This document shows, piece after piece, positions 27,056-36,655 of a stretch of 53,646 bases of DNA (its first letter is position 1; each line of letters opens with the position of its first letter). The notes beneath the pieces were generated by a model. It did no database searches and was not told the origin of the DNA. It worked only from the letters and a program-made list of their open reading frames with translations. Made by a program: the position numbers and the translations under genes. Origin of the DNA: Phascolarctobacterium sp. (GTDB lineage: Bacteria > Bacillota > Negativicutes > Acidaminococcales > Acidaminococcaceae); contig JAGAPX010000008.1 of assembly GCA_017623055.1 (NCBI GenBank), positions 1 to 53,646 on the forward strand, in the 5' to 3' direction.

Positions 27056-28234
27056 TTACAGACCAGCTTGTTCCCTCAAAGCTGCTGCTTTATCGGTGTG
27101 TTCCCACGGCAGGTCTACGTCAGTTCTGCCGAAGTGACCGTAAGCTGCAGTTTGTTTGTAAATCGGACGCAACAGGTCTAATTCTCTGATGATACCACTG
27201 GGGCTCAAGGAGAAGTTCTTTTTAACCAGTTCTGCAATTTTTTCTTCATCAATTTTAGCAGTACCAAAGGTTTCTACCAAAACGGAAACCGGTTGAGCTA
27301 CGCCAATAGCATAAGCCAATTGGATTTCGCATTTATCAGCGAGGCCTGCAGCAACTACGTTTTTAGCAACATAACGAGCTGCGTAAGCTGCACTGCGATC
27401 AACTTTGGAGGGGTCTTTACCGGAGAAAGCACCGCCGCCATGACGAGCCATACCACCATAGGTATCTACGATAATTTTACGACCGGTCAAGCCAGCGTCA
27501 CCTTGAGGACCACCAATTACAAAACGACCAGTAGGATTGATGTAGTATTTAGTATTTTCGTCCAGCATTTCTGCAGGAACAACAGCGTTGATTACATGTT
27601 CAATGATGTCCTTGCGGATTTGGTCGTTTTCAACTTCCGGAGCGTGTTGGGAAGAGATAACGATAGCATCAATGCGAACGGGTTTGCCATCAACGTATTC
27701 AACGGTTACTTGAGTTTTGCCGTCAGGACGCAGATAAGGCAGTACGCCAGTTTTGCGAACTTGGGTCAAGCGCAGGGACAATTTATTTGCCAAGTAAGCA
27801 GGCATGGGCATTAAGGTTTCGGTTTCGTTAGTTGCGTAACCAAACATCATACCTTGGTCGCCAGCGCCGGTTTCTTCTTCAGAAGCGTTGCCTTCTTTTG
27901 CTTCCAAAGCTTTGTCTACGCCCATTGCGATGTCGGGAGATTGTTCGTCAATGGAAATCAGCACACCACAGGTGTTACCGTCAAAGCCATATTTAGCACG
28001 GTCATAACCAATTTCAATAACAGCATTACGAGCAATGCTAGCAATGTCAACATAGCAAGTAGTGGAGATTTCACCTACAACGTGGATTTGTCCAGTGGTT
28101 ACAACGGTTTCACAAGCAACACGACCTTTAGGGTCTTTTGCCAAAATAGCATCTAATACGGAATCGGAAATTTGGTCAGCGATTTTATCGGGATGACCTT
28201 CAGTTACGGATTCGGATGTAAATAATTTACGCAT
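27056..28234 (-). CDS. metK: S-adenosylmethionine synthetase
   Basis: It makes SAM from methionine and [20 protein letters not shown] (residues 8-24), [12 protein letters not shown] and [15 protein letters not shown] are the substrate- and metal-binding signatures. The 392-residue length is normal. RBS AAAGGAG seven bases from ATG. Controlled by the SAM-I riboswitch immediately upstream, so expression should fall when SAM is plentiful. Confidence 0.98.
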   Translation of the reverse strand: MRKLFTSESVTEGHPDKIADQISDSVLDAILAKDPKGRVACETVVTTGQIHVVGEISTTCYVDIASIARNAVIEIGYDRAKYGFDGNTCGVLISIDEQSPDIAMGVDKALEAKEGNASEEETGAGDQGMMFGYATNETETLMPMPAYLANKLSLRLTQVRKTGVLPYLRPDGKTQVTVEYVDGKPVRIDAIVISSQHAPEVENDQIRKDIIEHVINAVVPAEMLDENTKYYINPTGRFVIGGPQGDAGLTGRKIIVDTYGGMARHGGGAFSGKDPSKVDRSAAYAARYVAKNVVAAGLADKCEIQLAYAIGVAQPVSVLVETFGTAKIDEEKIAELVKKNFSLSPSGIIRELDLLRPIYKQTAAYGHFGRTDVDLPWEHTDKAAALREQAGL

Positions 28235-28307
28235 TTCGTTACTCCTTTTTTACATTCAATATACAGTGCTTGCCAAAGAATTGTTAGAAGTGCTTATAAC
28301 AATTCGC

Positions 28308-28344
28308 CTAAAAATAAGAATGGCGTTCTCTAACGAGAACGCCA
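28308..28344 (-). terminator. Expression-platform terminator of the metK SAM riboswitch
   Basis: On the minus strand, GGCGTTCTC-GTTA-GAGAACGCC makes a strong stem followed by ATTCTTATTTTT. Confidence 0.9.
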
Positions 28345-28367
28345 CAAATTAACATCTAATGAAGCAT

Positions 28368-28472
28368 TCTCATCTTACGTTACACGCAGGATTTAGCACC
28401 TTTTTGCAGACATCACTCTGCAAGGGTTGCTGCGGTTTCACAGGGCCATTCCCTCCACCGCTCTTGATGAGT
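28368..28472 (-). promoter_or_regulatory. SAM-I (S-box) riboswitch
   Basis: Read on the minus strand, the aptamer starts CTCATCAAGAGCGGTGGAGG and includes GGCCCTGTGAAACC, GCAGCAACC and GGTGCTAAATCC, and closes with GATGAG, pairing with the opening CTCATC as P1. All are hallmark S-box elements. A terminator follows 24 nt later, giving an off-switch at high SAM for metK and the NhaC-family gene. Confidence 0.97.
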
Positions 28473-28494
28473 AGTTTTAAAATTAACGTACCTA

Positions 28495-28523
28495 ATTATA
28501 AGGTATATTTTTTAACTTTGCAA
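28495..28523 (-). promoter_or_regulatory. Promoter of the SAM riboswitch-metK operon
   Basis: TTGCAA and TATAAT separated by 17 bp; transcription would start about 15 nt before the aptamer. Confidence 0.85.
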
Positions 28524-28567
28524 GAGATATGTAAATTATTTTACATACTTTCTACAAAATTTTTATC

Positions 28568-29773
28568 TTATTTTTTTGCCTTTAGTTCCATAACTGCGTC
28601 AAGAAGCAGGTTAGCAACTTCGGTCTTAGCCATTTGTTCCAAGGAGCGTACTTCACCGCTGGGATACAGGAATTTTACGATATTAGTATCGGTATTGAAG
28701 CCTGCGCCAGCTGCGGTTACGTCGTTAGCAACAATCATGTCTAAATTTTTCTTCACGATTTTTTCGCGAGCATTATCAAGAAGATTTTGGGTTTCTGCAG
28801 CGAAGCCTACCAAAACTTGGTGAGCCTTGCGTGCACCCAACTCTTTCAAGATATCCGGGTTTTTATCCATAACGACAGTCAGTGCGTCGTCAGTTTTCTT
28901 CTTAATTTTTTGGTCAGCTACGTCGCGGGGACGATAGTCAGCTACAGCAGCAGCCTTGATTACTACGTCCATCTTGTCGTAAGCTTCCATAACAGCTTCC
29001 AACATTTCGTTGGTGGTTTCAACCTTCACGCCTTTTACGTTAGCAGGAATAGCTAGCGCAGAAGGACCAGTTACGAGAAGCACTTCTGCCCCACGTTGAG
29101 CAGCAGCTTGAGCAATGGCATAGCCCATTTTTCCGGAGGAACGATTACCTACGAAGCGGACAGGGTCAATGGGTTCACGAGTACCTGCTGCGGTAACGAG
29201 AACTTTCAAGCCAACCATATCGCCATCTTTTTTCGCAAAGAAATCGTCAATAAACTCTACGATTTGCTGAGGTTCAGGCAAACGACCGGGACCACTTACG
29301 CCACAAGCCAAGTAGCCAACAGCAGGAGGCATTACGGTTACGCCGTGTGCTTCCAGCTTAGCGATGTTTTCCTGAGTAATCGGATTTTGGTACATACCGG
29401 TATTCATGGCAGGACATACTATGACGGGAGCTTGCGCCGCCAACAAAGTAGTGGAAAGCAAGTCATCTGCAATGCCATTAGCCATTTTAGCCAGAATATT
29501 TGCAGTTGCCGGAGCTACGACGAAAGCGTCTGCCCAGTTGGCAAGAGAAATATGTTCTACATTAAATTCTTGGTTGGAATCCCACATGGAAACAGCAACT
29601 TTATTACCGCTGATTTCCTTAAAGGTTAAGGGAGTTACAAATTGTTGAGCGTGCTCTGTCATAATAACACGCACTTCTGCCCCTTGCTTACGCAAACGAC
29701 TAACCAAATCTACAGCTTTATAAACGGCGATGCCGCCGGTAACACCTAATGCGATTTTTTTACCATTCAGCAC
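28568..29773 (-). CDS. coaBC: Bifunctional phosphopantothenoylcysteine decarboxylase/synthetase
   Basis: Two consecutive steps of coenzyme A synthesis. The N-terminal flavoprotein decarboxylase (about 1-180) shows GVTGGIAVYKAVDL and PAMNTGMYQNP. The C-terminal CTP-dependent synthetase shows VTAAGTREPIDPVRF-GNRSSGKMG and the KIKK motif. The start is a GTG with AGGAGG eight bases upstream. Last gene of the yicC-remA-gmk-rpoZ-coaBC run, 18 bp after rpoZ. Confidence 0.97.
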   Translation of the reverse strand: MLNGKKIALGVTGGIAVYKAVDLVSRLRKQGAEVRVIMTEHAQQFVTPLTFKEISGNKVAVSMWDSNQEFNVEHISLANWADAFVVAPATANILAKMANGIADDLLSTTLLAAQAPVIVCPAMNTGMYQNPITQENIAKLEAHGVTVMPPAVGYLACGVSGPGRLPEPQQIVEFIDDFFAKKDGDMVGLKVLVTAAGTREPIDPVRFVGNRSSGKMGYAIAQAAAQRGAEVLLVTGPSALAIPANVKGVKVETTNEMLEAVMEAYDKMDVVIKAAAVADYRPRDVADQKIKKKTDDALTVVMDKNPDILKELGARKAHQVLVGFAAETQNLLDNAREKIVKKNLDMIVANDVTAAGAGFNTDTNIVKFLYPSGEVRSLEQMAKTEVANLLLDAVMELKAKK

Positions 29774-29791
29774 GATGGCTTCCTCCTAAAC

Positions 29792-29986
29792 TTATACGTT
29801 TTTAGTACGTTCGTAAGTAATGGTATCTACAGAAATTTCTTTCAGAGCGCTGCTTACTTCTTTTTCTGCAGCGTTAACGCCAGGAACAGTGAGTTCGCGA
29901 GCGCGTTTCGCAGCCAAAATAACCAAGGTGTATTTGCTGTCCACCTTTTCTGCCAAATAATCGATGGAAGGATCTACCATAGACAT
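29792..29986 (-). CDS. rpoZ: RNA polymerase omega subunit
   Basis: A 64-residue small subunit that aids assembly of RNA polymerase. The family core is PSIDYLAEKV-KYTLVILAAKRARE, followed by ALKEI. RBS AAGGAGTG. Six bp after gmk, a conserved arrangement in many bacteria. Confidence 0.96.
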   Translation of the reverse strand: MSMVDPSIDYLAEKVDSKYTLVILAAKRARELTVPGVNAAEKEVSSALKEISVDTITYERTKNV

Positions 29987-29992
29987 TTTATA

Positions 29993-30655
29993 TCACTCCT
30001 TATCTTTGCTAGGTTTGCATTTTTCTAAATCTAATTTAAGTTTGCAAATTTCATCAATGATGAAATAGGTTCTTGCCACACGATAGCGTTCTGCCTCCAT
30101 TACGGTCAAAACCTTTTGGGTAGCTTTTTCCGCAATATCGTTGACAATGATGTAGTCATATTTAGAGGCGTAGGTCAGTTCGTCGGCAGCAGATGCCATG
30201 CGACGTTTGATAACTTCCTCGCTATCAGTTCCACGTTTGTAAATGCGAGCACACAACTCATCCAAGGAAGGCGGTGTAATAAACACAAACACCCCATCAG
30301 GGAAATGCTCTTTTACTTGCAACGCACCTTGGATATCAATTTCTAAAAGAACGTCCTTGCCGGAATTCAACTGTTCCATTACGAATTGGCGCGGAGTACC
30401 GTAATAATTACCATACACTTCTGCGTATTCAAGGAACTCGTCGTTGGCAATCATTTCTTTTACTTCATCAACGGTCTTAAAGAAGTAGTTCACTCCGTCC
30501 ACTTCACCAACGCGGGGTTGACGAGTGGTAACGGATACGGAATAACCCAAGTCAGGCAATTGCTCACGGAGCATTCCGCAAATGGTTCCCTTGCCTGCAC
30601 CGGAAGGGCCGGATACTACAAGCAATACGCCTTGAGGTTTAACTTCGTTTCCCAT
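29993..30655 (-). CDS. gmk: Guanylate kinase
   Basis: It phosphorylates GMP to GDP. The P-loop GPSGAGKGT is near residue 15. TTRQPRVGEVDGVNYFF and YGNYYGTPR are GMP-binding segments. I start at ATG 30655 (220 residues), nine bases after AGGTGG; an in-frame TTG one codon earlier is less likely. Thirteen bp after remA. Confidence 0.96.
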   Translation of the reverse strand: MGNEVKPQGVLLVVSGPSGAGKGTICGMLREQLPDLGYSVSVTTRQPRVGEVDGVNYFFKTVDEVKEMIANDEFLEYAEVYGNYYGTPRQFVMEQLNSGKDVLLEIDIQGALQVKEHFPDGVFVFITPPSLDELCARIYKRGTDSEEVIKRRMASAADELTYASKYDYIIVNDIAEKATQKVLTVMEAERYRVARTYFIIDEICKLKLDLEKCKPSKDKE

Positions 30656-30668
30656 CAATAGCCACCAC

Positions 30669-30929
30669 CTATTCTTCGTCTTCGTCGTCAGTTTGAATCA
30701 AACGATTGGCAACAGTTTCCGGTTGTACCGCAGAAAGAATGATGTGACCGCTATCGGTTACAACAACTGCGCGAGTACGACGACCATAGGTTGCGTCGAT
30801 GAGCATGCCCTTGTCACGCGCTTCTTGGATAATGCGCTTGATGGGTGCAGATTCAGGACTGATGATAGAGATGATGCGGTTAGCAGCAACAATGTTACCA
30901 AAACCGATATTGATTAATTTAATATCCAT
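30669..30929 (-). CDS. remA: RemA/DUF370-family regulator
   Basis: An 86-residue protein with [28 protein letters not shown] and [14 protein letters not shown], the hallmark of the RemA family. In Bacillus, RemA is a DNA-binding activator of matrix and osmoprotection genes. The C-terminal tail is acidic (DDEDEE). Located between yicC and gmk, as in most Firmicutes. Confidence 0.95.
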   Translation of the reverse strand: MDIKLINIGFGNIVAANRIISIISPESAPIKRIIQEARDKGMLIDATYGRRTRAVVVTDSGHIILSAVQPETVANRLIQTDDEDEE

Positions 30930-30943
30930 AAAAGCCTCCCGTG

Positions 30944-31843
30944 TTATTCAATGTTTTGAATTTGCTCACGAATTTTCTCAATTTCAGCTTTAATTTCTAC
31001 TACGATTTGTGCCAAAGTGTAATCGTTGGCTTTAGAAGCAATGGTGTTTGCTTCGCGGTTGAACTCTTGAATTAAGAAGTCCAGTTTACGACCAACGGGT
31101 TGGTCAGAATTGATGATGTTCTTGAATTGTTTAATGTGGCTCTTGAGACGCACAATTTCTTCGGTGATGCTTGCGCGGTCTGCGAAGATTGCTACTTCTT
31201 GGAGCAAGCGTTCCGGTTCCACTGTGATGTTGTGGTCAGCTAAAAGATTGTTCAAGCGGTCAGTAAGTTTCGCTTGATATTCTTCTACAACCATGGGGGA
31301 ACGTTCTTCGATTTTGGTAAGCTTTTCAGCAATCAAATCTGCACGATAGATGAAGTCGCCGTAAATGTTACCGCCTTCGGTTTCACGCATGGTTACCAAA
31401 TTATCCAGAGCTTCTTTAACAGCTTGCTCCACTTTGGGCCAAACGGTTTCTACATCGAAGAAGCCTTCTTTAACGTTGATAACGTCTTGACAACGGGAAA
31501 GGTACATTACTTCTTGTGCGCTGTTGATGTTCAGCTCTTCAAGTCCGATAGCAGCACCAACTTCTTGCAGAGCCTTATGGTATGCAACAGCCAGGTTTTT
31601 ATCAACTTTCAAGGTGCAGTTTTCACTGGAAGTGTAGTCTGCGTTGATGAACACGTCGATGCGACCACGGTTTACAGTTTTCAAAATGGTTTTACGGATT
31701 TTATCCTCCAAGGGATTTAAGAAACGGGGCAAGCGGATTGCTATCTCATTATAACGATGGTTCACGGTTTTCATTTCTACGGTGACGGAAAAGTTTTCGT
31801 CCTCGTATTGACCGCGACCAAAACCGGTCATGCTTTTTAACAC
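30944..31843 (-). CDS. yicC: YicC/YloC-family endoribonuclease-like protein
   Basis: The start block [10 protein letters not shown] and C-terminal [23 protein letters not shown] are diagnostic of the family, members of which have RNase activity or promote RNA turnover. The 299-residue length is normal. The start is GTG 31843 with AGGAGG five bases upstream, fitting the usual M-I/L-KSMTG beginning. First gene of a five-gene operon, with a structured 5' leader (inverted repeat 31892-31921). Confidence 0.95.
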   Translation of the reverse strand: MLKSMTGFGRGQYEDENFSVTVEMKTVNHRYNEIAIRLPRFLNPLEDKIRKTILKTVNRGRIDVFINADYTSSENCTLKVDKNLAVAYHKALQEVGAAIGLEELNINSAQEVMYLSRCQDVINVKEGFFDVETVWPKVEQAVKEALDNLVTMRETEGGNIYGDFIYRADLIAEKLTKIEERSPMVVEEYQAKLTDRLNNLLADHNITVEPERLLQEVAIFADRASITEEIVRLKSHIKQFKNIINSDQPVGRKLDFLIQEFNREANTIASKANDYTLAQIVVEIKAEIEKIREQIQNIE

Positions 31844-31856
31844 GATTTCCTCCTAA

Positions 31857-31935
31857 CTGGCGGCTTTCGCCACACAACGAACTATTTTCAAAAGATAAGC
31901 GCTTCTTTACCAGCTTATCTTAGCAAATAATTATA
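31857..31935 (-). promoter_or_regulatory. yicC operon promoter and hairpin leader
   Basis: On the minus strand an extended -10 (TGATATAAT, TATAAT at 31930-31935) precedes a predicted start near 31923. The transcript then begins with AAGATAAGC-n12-GCTTATCTT (31892-31921), a perfect 9-bp stem, and a second small GGCG/CGCC hairpin lies near the ribosome binding site. Confidence 0.6.
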
Positions 31936-31967
31936 TCACACTTTTTTCGTTTTTTCAGCGTTTTTCT

Positions 31968-31996
31968 TTGTTTTTCTTGAGCTTTTTCGTTATAAT
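31968..31996 (+). promoter_or_regulatory. Promoter of rqcH
   Basis: TTGTTT and TATAAT separated by 17 bp, about 30 bp before the start codon. It faces away from the yicC promoter. Confidence 0.75.
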
Positions 31997-32027
31997 GAAT
32001 TTATAGTTTACATTTAGAGGAACACTT

Positions 32028-33761
32028 ATGAACTTAGAAGGTCTTACACTCAAACTCGTAACCGACAATTTAATAGAACAACTTGAAGGCGGAAAGATAT
32101 ATAAAATTTTCATGCCCACTCCAAATAGCTTGCTGCTGATGGTGCGTCGTGATCGCGACACTCTCGCCTTGCTGGCAGATATGGGCGGTGGTAGCCCTGC
32201 CCTCTACTTTCCAACAAAGCTTCCTGAAAATCCAGAAGTTCCCCCTACTTTGTGCATGCTCTTACGCAAGCACTTGGAAGAAGGTCGCATTGCGAAAATC
32301 TCCCAAAGCGGACTTGACCGCGTTATCACCATGGAGATCGACCTTTTGGGAGCAAGCAGTAAGATTATTACCAAGAAGCTGATTTTTGAATTAACCGGTA
32401 AAAACAGCAACATCATCTTCGTACAGGACGATGTTATCCTAGACAGCTTAAAACACGTTAACGCTGCCCAAAGTAGTTACCGTATCATTTTGCCTGGCAA
32501 GCCTTACATCGCCCCGCCCCCACAGGCAGGCTTAAACTTGCTCACTACTCCCGCCCAAGAAATTGCTGAAGCAGCGGGCAAGCTTCCTTCCGCAAACATT
32601 TCTAAAGCTCTCATTAACGTGACTACCGGTATTGGTAAGTTCACTGCCAACGAGCTTTTAACCGCCGCAGACATTTTGCCAAACAAAGTTGGCTTGGAGT
32701 ACCACGACATTCCTCGTTTGACAACGGCTATTGAAAATTTGCAGGAACGTATGGAACAGGACAAGCCTGTTTACGCACTGGTCAGCCGTACCAACCAAGT
32801 TAAGACCATTTTGCCAATGCTCCCTCAAAATTTGGAGCAAGGCATGCAAGTGAAAGAGTTTGCCAACATCAACGAAGCGATCTGCTTTGCCATGAGCTTA
32901 AAGCCTATCCAGCTTCCTCAACACGAGCAGATGCAAAAAATTGTTGCCGGAGAAATTAGCAAGCTTACGAAAAAACTGGACGCTTTGGAAAACGACTTGT
33001 TCACTGCCAGCGACGCAGAAGCTCAACGTATGCTTGCGGATACCATTATGGCAAACATCTACCAAATAAAGAAAGGTCAGCAAAGCGCCGACCTTATCAA
33101 TATTTACGACGGAGAGCCTGTAACCGTAGCACTCTCCCCTATCTTGAGTCCCACTGAAAATTCCCAAGCTTATTACAAACGCTACAACAAATATAAGCGT
33201 GCTCAAACGGAAGTGCAGTTACAGTTGGAAGCAACTCAAGAAATGCTTGCCTATCTTGCCAGCATCGAAGCTTCCCTCTTAACCGCTACTACCAAGAGCG
33301 AAATTGAAGAAGTCACCCAAGAGCTGACTGCCATAGGCGTTATCAAAGAGGTTGGCAAAAAGAAAAACAAAGCTGGCTGGACAAAATCCCAGCCCTTGCA
33401 CATCAAGCTGAATCCTGACACAGACTTACATATTGGTAAGAATAATAAGCAAAATGATTACGTTACCTTCACCATTGGCGGTCCTAATGACTTGTGGTTC
33501 CACACCAAGGATATCCCCGGAAGCCACGTAATTTTAAAGACCACCTTGCCACAAGCAACGGAGCGTGACATTGACATTGCTTGCCAGCTGGCAGGTTACT
33601 TTAGCAAAGCACGCAACGGCAGTAACATTCCCGTAGATTGCACCAAGCGTCGCTATGTTAAGAAGCCAAGTGGAAGCAAGCCGGGCTTCGTAATTTTTAC
33701 TAATCAGAACACGTATTATACAACTCCTGATGAAAATTTAATAAACGAACTAATAAAATAA
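32028..33761 (+). CDS. rqcH: RqcH/NFACT ribosome quality-control protein
   Basis: It binds obstructed 50S subunits and recruits tRNA-Ala to add C-terminal alanine tails; older annotation is fibronectin-binding protein. The NFACT-N domain starts MNLEGLTLKLVTDNL; a helical coiled-coil middle (about 300-440) is followed by the NFACT-R domain, with LHIGKNNKQNDYVTF and DLWFHTKDIPGSHV (about 475-505). The 577-residue length is normal. Divergent from the yicC operon. Confidence 0.95.
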   Translation: MNLEGLTLKLVTDNLIEQLEGGKIYKIFMPTPNSLLLMVRRDRDTLALLADMGGGSPALYFPTKLPENPEVPPTLCMLLRKHLEEGRIAKISQSGLDRVITMEIDLLGASSKIITKKLIFELTGKNSNIIFVQDDVILDSLKHVNAAQSSYRIILPGKPYIAPPPQAGLNLLTTPAQEIAEAAGKLPSANISKALINVTTGIGKFTANELLTAADILPNKVGLEYHDIPRLTTAIENLQERMEQDKPVYALVSRTNQVKTILPMLPQNLEQGMQVKEFANINEAICFAMSLKPIQLPQHEQMQKIVAGEISKLTKKLDALENDLFTASDAEAQRMLADTIMANIYQIKKGQQSADLINIYDGEPVTVALSPILSPTENSQAYYKRYNKYKRAQTEVQLQLEATQEMLAYLASIEASLLTATTKSEIEEVTQELTAIGVIKEVGKKKNKAGWTKSQPLHIKLNPDTDLHIGKNNKQNDYVTFTIGGPNDLWFHTKDIPGSHVILKTTLPQATERDIDIACQLAGYFSKARNGSNIPVDCTKRRYVKKPSGSKPGFVIFTNQNTYYTTPDENLINELIK

Positions 33762-33808
33762 GAAAACACCTCTCCTACTTTCCTTTAAGTAAGAGAGGTG
33801 TAGTTTTT
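33762..33808. terminator. Bidirectional terminator, rqcH / brnQ
   Basis: Stem ACACCTCTCctACTT/AAGTaagAGAGGTGT with A-rich left and T6 right flanks, between convergent genes. Confidence 0.88.
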
Positions 33809-35127
33809 TATTTACTTACAGATTTCCAAATGAAACCTACTACAATGCCAAGCAAGCAGGGTGTAATCCAACCAAAGCCTATATCATACAAAGGCACATA
33901 AGCACTAAGCAAGTCGCCTACGAAACCAATGTTAGTATCACTAGCACGCAAACCGTCGAAGATTGCGAAAATAGTAGTAAAGAACATACAGGGACGATAG
34001 ATTTTGGGGTCGCGATGGAAAATTGAATTGCCCAAATTGAGCAGTACGACAACGATGGTAATGGGATACAAAATGCACAGTACGGGAATGGCGAACTGAA
34101 TCAGCTTGCTCAAGCCCACGTTAGAAACCACAAAGCTAAAAATGCAGATGATGGCAACATAACGGTCGTATTGCATTTTTTCCTTGAACACTACATTGAA
34201 GTAGCCGGAAACAGAACTGGTAACACCAATACTGGTGGTGAGGCAGGCGAAGAAAATAATAAGCGCCAAAATTACCTTACCGTACCAATCAAAATAATGA
34301 CTGGTAATATTACTCAGTAATTGTCCACCATTTTGCATCAAGCCCATCAAGCCTACACTGGAAGCACCCATATAAGCCAAAGAGCCGTAAATCACTGCCA
34401 AGAAAATCGCAGCAATGATACCGGAATAAATGCACAGCTTGGTCAAAAGCTTTTGGTTCAAAATACCCTTTGCTTCGATAGCGTTAATGGTTGCCGCACC
34501 AAAGAGCATGGAAGCCAAAAGGTCCATAGTATTGTAGCCCTCTTGGAAGCCCTTAAAGAAAGGAATGCTTGCATAATCGCCAACAGCACCTTGCACTGCA
34601 CCCATAGGTTTGAAAATTACAAAGGTAATCAAAATACCCAAGCAGGTAAGTAGCATGGGGGTAAGAATTTTACCAATGTTATCAATAATTTTGGACGGGT
34701 TTACCGCCAAGAAATAAGTTACGCTAAAAAACAGGAAGGAATAAACCATCAAGGCATTGCTTTCCCAACCAGCAGGGATAAACGCCAAGATACCTGTATC
34801 AAAGGAAACTGCCGCTGTTCTAGGAATTGCAAAGAAGGGGCCAATGGTCAAAGACGTAATGATGATAAGCGCCTTTGCGTACATTTTGGAAACAGGGTTA
34901 ACCATAGTCTCCGGATTATCACTACGGGTAAGCGCCATAGCGATAACACCGGTCAAGGGCAAGCCTACGCCACTAATGCAAAAGCCTAAAATAGCAACAA
35001 GCATATTATCGCCAGATTGCTGACCTAAGATGGGCGGAAAAATAAAATTACCAGCACCGAAGAAAAAGGAGAACAACATCAAGGCGATAGGTAAAATTAA
35101 AGTTAAAGATGCTTTATTATCTGTCAT
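33808..35127 (-). CDS. brnQ: Branched-chain amino acid:cation symporter (first copy)
   Basis: An LIVCS-family carrier for Leu, Ile and Val with about twelve membrane segments. LMLFSFFFGAGNFIFPPILGQ near the N-terminus and LTIGPFFAIPRTAAVSFDTG are diagnostic. I use the ATG at 35127 (439 residues), one base after the tyrS stop, rather than the TTG at 35139 inside tyrS. Neither has a clear ribosome binding site, so translation is probably by coupling to tyrS. A second, closely similar copy lies at 37768. Confidence 0.93.
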   Translation of the reverse strand: MTDNKASLTLILPIALMLFSFFFGAGNFIFPPILGQQSGDNMLVAILGFCISGVGLPLTGVIAMALTRSDNPETMVNPVSKMYAKALIIITSLTIGPFFAIPRTAAVSFDTGILAFIPAGWESNALMVYSFLFFSVTYFLAVNPSKIIDNIGKILTPMLLTCLGILITFVIFKPMGAVQGAVGDYASIPFFKGFQEGYNTMDLLASMLFGAATINAIEAKGILNQKLLTKLCIYSGIIAAIFLAVIYGSLAYMGASSVGLMGLMQNGGQLLSNITSHYFDWYGKVILALIIFFACLTTSIGVTSSVSGYFNVVFKEKMQYDRYVAIICIFSFVVSNVGLSKLIQFAIPVLCILYPITIVVVLLNLGNSIFHRDPKIYRPCMFFTTIFAIFDGLRASDTNIGFVGDLLSAYVPLYDIGFGWITPCLLGIVVGFIWKSVSK

Positions 35128-35128
35128 C

Positions 35129-36349
35129 TTATTTAACAACTAAACGGAAATATTTTTTCTTACCTTTACGAACCAAAAGGCTGCCTTCTGCGTCAAACAT
35201 TTCTGCAGCGAGGAAAGCTTCAGGGTCGGTTACAGCAGCGTCTTGCAGGTACAAGCCACCTTGTGCGATCATTTGACGAGCTTCGCGTTTGCTGGAGAAC
35301 ACTTTGTTAGCAGTCAAAACGTCGATGATTTTAGCAGTTTTGTCAGCTTCGGTGATTTCGATAGTGGGAACATTTTCCATGTTGCCGCCACCACCAAAGA
35401 GAGCTTCTGCTGCTTGTTGTGCTTTAATAGCTTCTTCTTCACCGTGAACAAGTTTGGTAACTTCATAAGCAAGAACTTTTTTAGCAGTGTTGATTTCTGC
35501 GTCTTTAAGTGCGCCAAGACGACGAACTTCGTCCATGGGCAGGAAGGTCAAGAGGCTCAAGCAGTTTTCAACGTCGCTGTCGCCAACGTTACGCCAGTAT
35601 TGGTAGAAGTCGTAGGGAGAAGTTTTTTCCGGGTCAAGCCACAAAGCGCCTTTTTCGGTTTTACCCATTTTACGACCGTCGCTGGTGGTGAGAAGCTTGC
35701 AGGTCATGCAGAAAGCAGGTTTTTGTTCTTTACGACGGATAAGTTCAACGCCAGCCAACATGTTGGACCATTGGTCGTCACCGCCCAATTCCATTACGCA
35801 GTTGTGATGTTTGAACAGATGCCAGAAATCGTAGCCTTGCATAATCATATAGTTAAATTCAAAGAAGGTCATACCTTTTTCCAAACGTTTCTTGAAGCAT
35901 TCAGCAGTAAGCATACGGTTTACGGAGAAGTGTACGCCAACTTCACGGAGCAGTTGGATATAGTTCAAATCCATCAGCCAATCAGCATTATTTACCATAA
36001 TTGCTTTGTCATCGGTGAAGTCAATGAAACGGCTCATTTGTTTTTTGAAGCAAGCGATATTGTGCGCAATAAATTCCGGAGTAAGCATTTTGCGCATATC
36101 GTCTTTACCACTGGGGTCGCCAACCATACCGGTGCCGCCACCAAGCAGGCAGATAGGACGGTGACCAGCTTTTTGCATGTGGCTCATCAACATCAAAGCG
36201 ATGAAGTGACCAACATGCAGACTGTCAGCGGTGGGATCAAAACCAATATAGAAAGTAACTTTCTCTTTTTCTAAAAGTTCTTTAATTTCTTCTTCGTGGG
36301 ACAATTGTTTAATAAAACCACGTTCTTGTAACACGTCAAATACAGACAT
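35129..36349 (-). CDS. tyrS: Tyrosyl-tRNA synthetase
   Basis: A class I synthetase charging tRNA-Tyr. The HIGH-type motif is in [16 protein letters not shown] (about 36-51). [10 protein letters not shown] and [15 protein letters not shown] (KMSKS loop) follow. The C-terminal S4 RNA-binding domain spans roughly 340-406. RBS GAGGAGG. No T-box is present in its 5' leader, unlike many Firmicute tyrS genes. The brnQ gene follows at once. Confidence 0.97.
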   Translation of the reverse strand: MSVFDVLQERGFIKQLSHEEEIKELLEKEKVTFYIGFDPTADSLHVGHFIALMLMSHMQKAGHRPICLLGGGTGMVGDPSGKDDMRKMLTPEFIAHNIACFKKQMSRFIDFTDDKAIMVNNADWLMDLNYIQLLREVGVHFSVNRMLTAECFKKRLEKGMTFFEFNYMIMQGYDFWHLFKHHNCVMELGGDDQWSNMLAGVELIRRKEQKPAFCMTCKLLTTSDGRKMGKTEKGALWLDPEKTSPYDFYQYWRNVGDSDVENCLSLLTFLPMDEVRRLGALKDAEINTAKKVLAYEVTKLVHGEEEAIKAQQAAEALFGGGGNMENVPTIEITEADKTAKIIDVLTANKVFSSKREARQMIAQGGLYLQDAAVTDPEAFLAAEMFDAEGSLLVRKGKKKYFRLVVK

Positions 36350-36418
36350 CTTGCAACCTCCTCAATATCTTAAAGCTCCTGTCAACGACAAGAAGCCCAT
36401 TAAACTATAGACCATATC

Positions 36419-36447
36419 ATTATACAATATAGTTAGGGTTTAGGCAA
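36419..36447 (-). promoter_or_regulatory. Promoter of tyrS-brnQ
   Basis: TTGCCT and TATAAT separated by 17 bp on the minus strand, about 70 bp before the tyrS ATG. Confidence 0.8.
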
Positions 36448-36460
36448 ACCATTTAGGCAA

Positions 36461-36490
36461 CAAAAAAAGGACTACTTTCGTAGTCCTTAA
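36461..36490 (-). terminator. Terminator of tRNA-Pro(CGG)
   Basis: GGACTAC-GAAA-GTAGTCC stem followed by T7 on the minus strand. Confidence 0.92.
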
Positions 36491-36497
36491 TTTTCAA

Positions 36498-36574
36498 TGG
36501 TCGGGGATGCGAGATTCGAACTCACGGCCTCTTGTACCCGAAACAAGCGCGCTACCAAACTGCGCCAATCCCCG
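36498..36574 (-). tRNA. tRNA-Pro (anticodon CGG)
   Basis: 77 nt with acceptor stem CGGGGAT/ATCCCCG, anticodon stem CTTGT/ACAAG, loop TTCGGGT, and encoded CCA. A single-gene unit with its own promoter and terminator. Confidence 0.97.
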
Positions 36575-36608
36575 TAGTTACTAACACTTAACCGTAGCAA
36601 CATAAAGT

Positions 36609-36637
36609 ATTTTACTTGATGTTCAGCTAAATGTCAA
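36609..36637 (-). promoter_or_regulatory. Promoter of tRNA-Pro(CGG)
   Basis: Consensus TTGACA and TAAAAT separated by 17 bp, 35 bp before the tRNA. Confidence 0.88.
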
Positions 36638-36655
36638 TACCTTTTTTCTAAATTT

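Noticed and set aside
35243-36274. 343-codon open frame opposite tyrS
   Set aside because: Antisense shadow; the tyrS signatures are intact on the other strand.
36350-36418. Possible T-box before tyrS
   Set aside because: The leader is only about 70 nt and lacks the conserved GGTGGTACCGC sequence.
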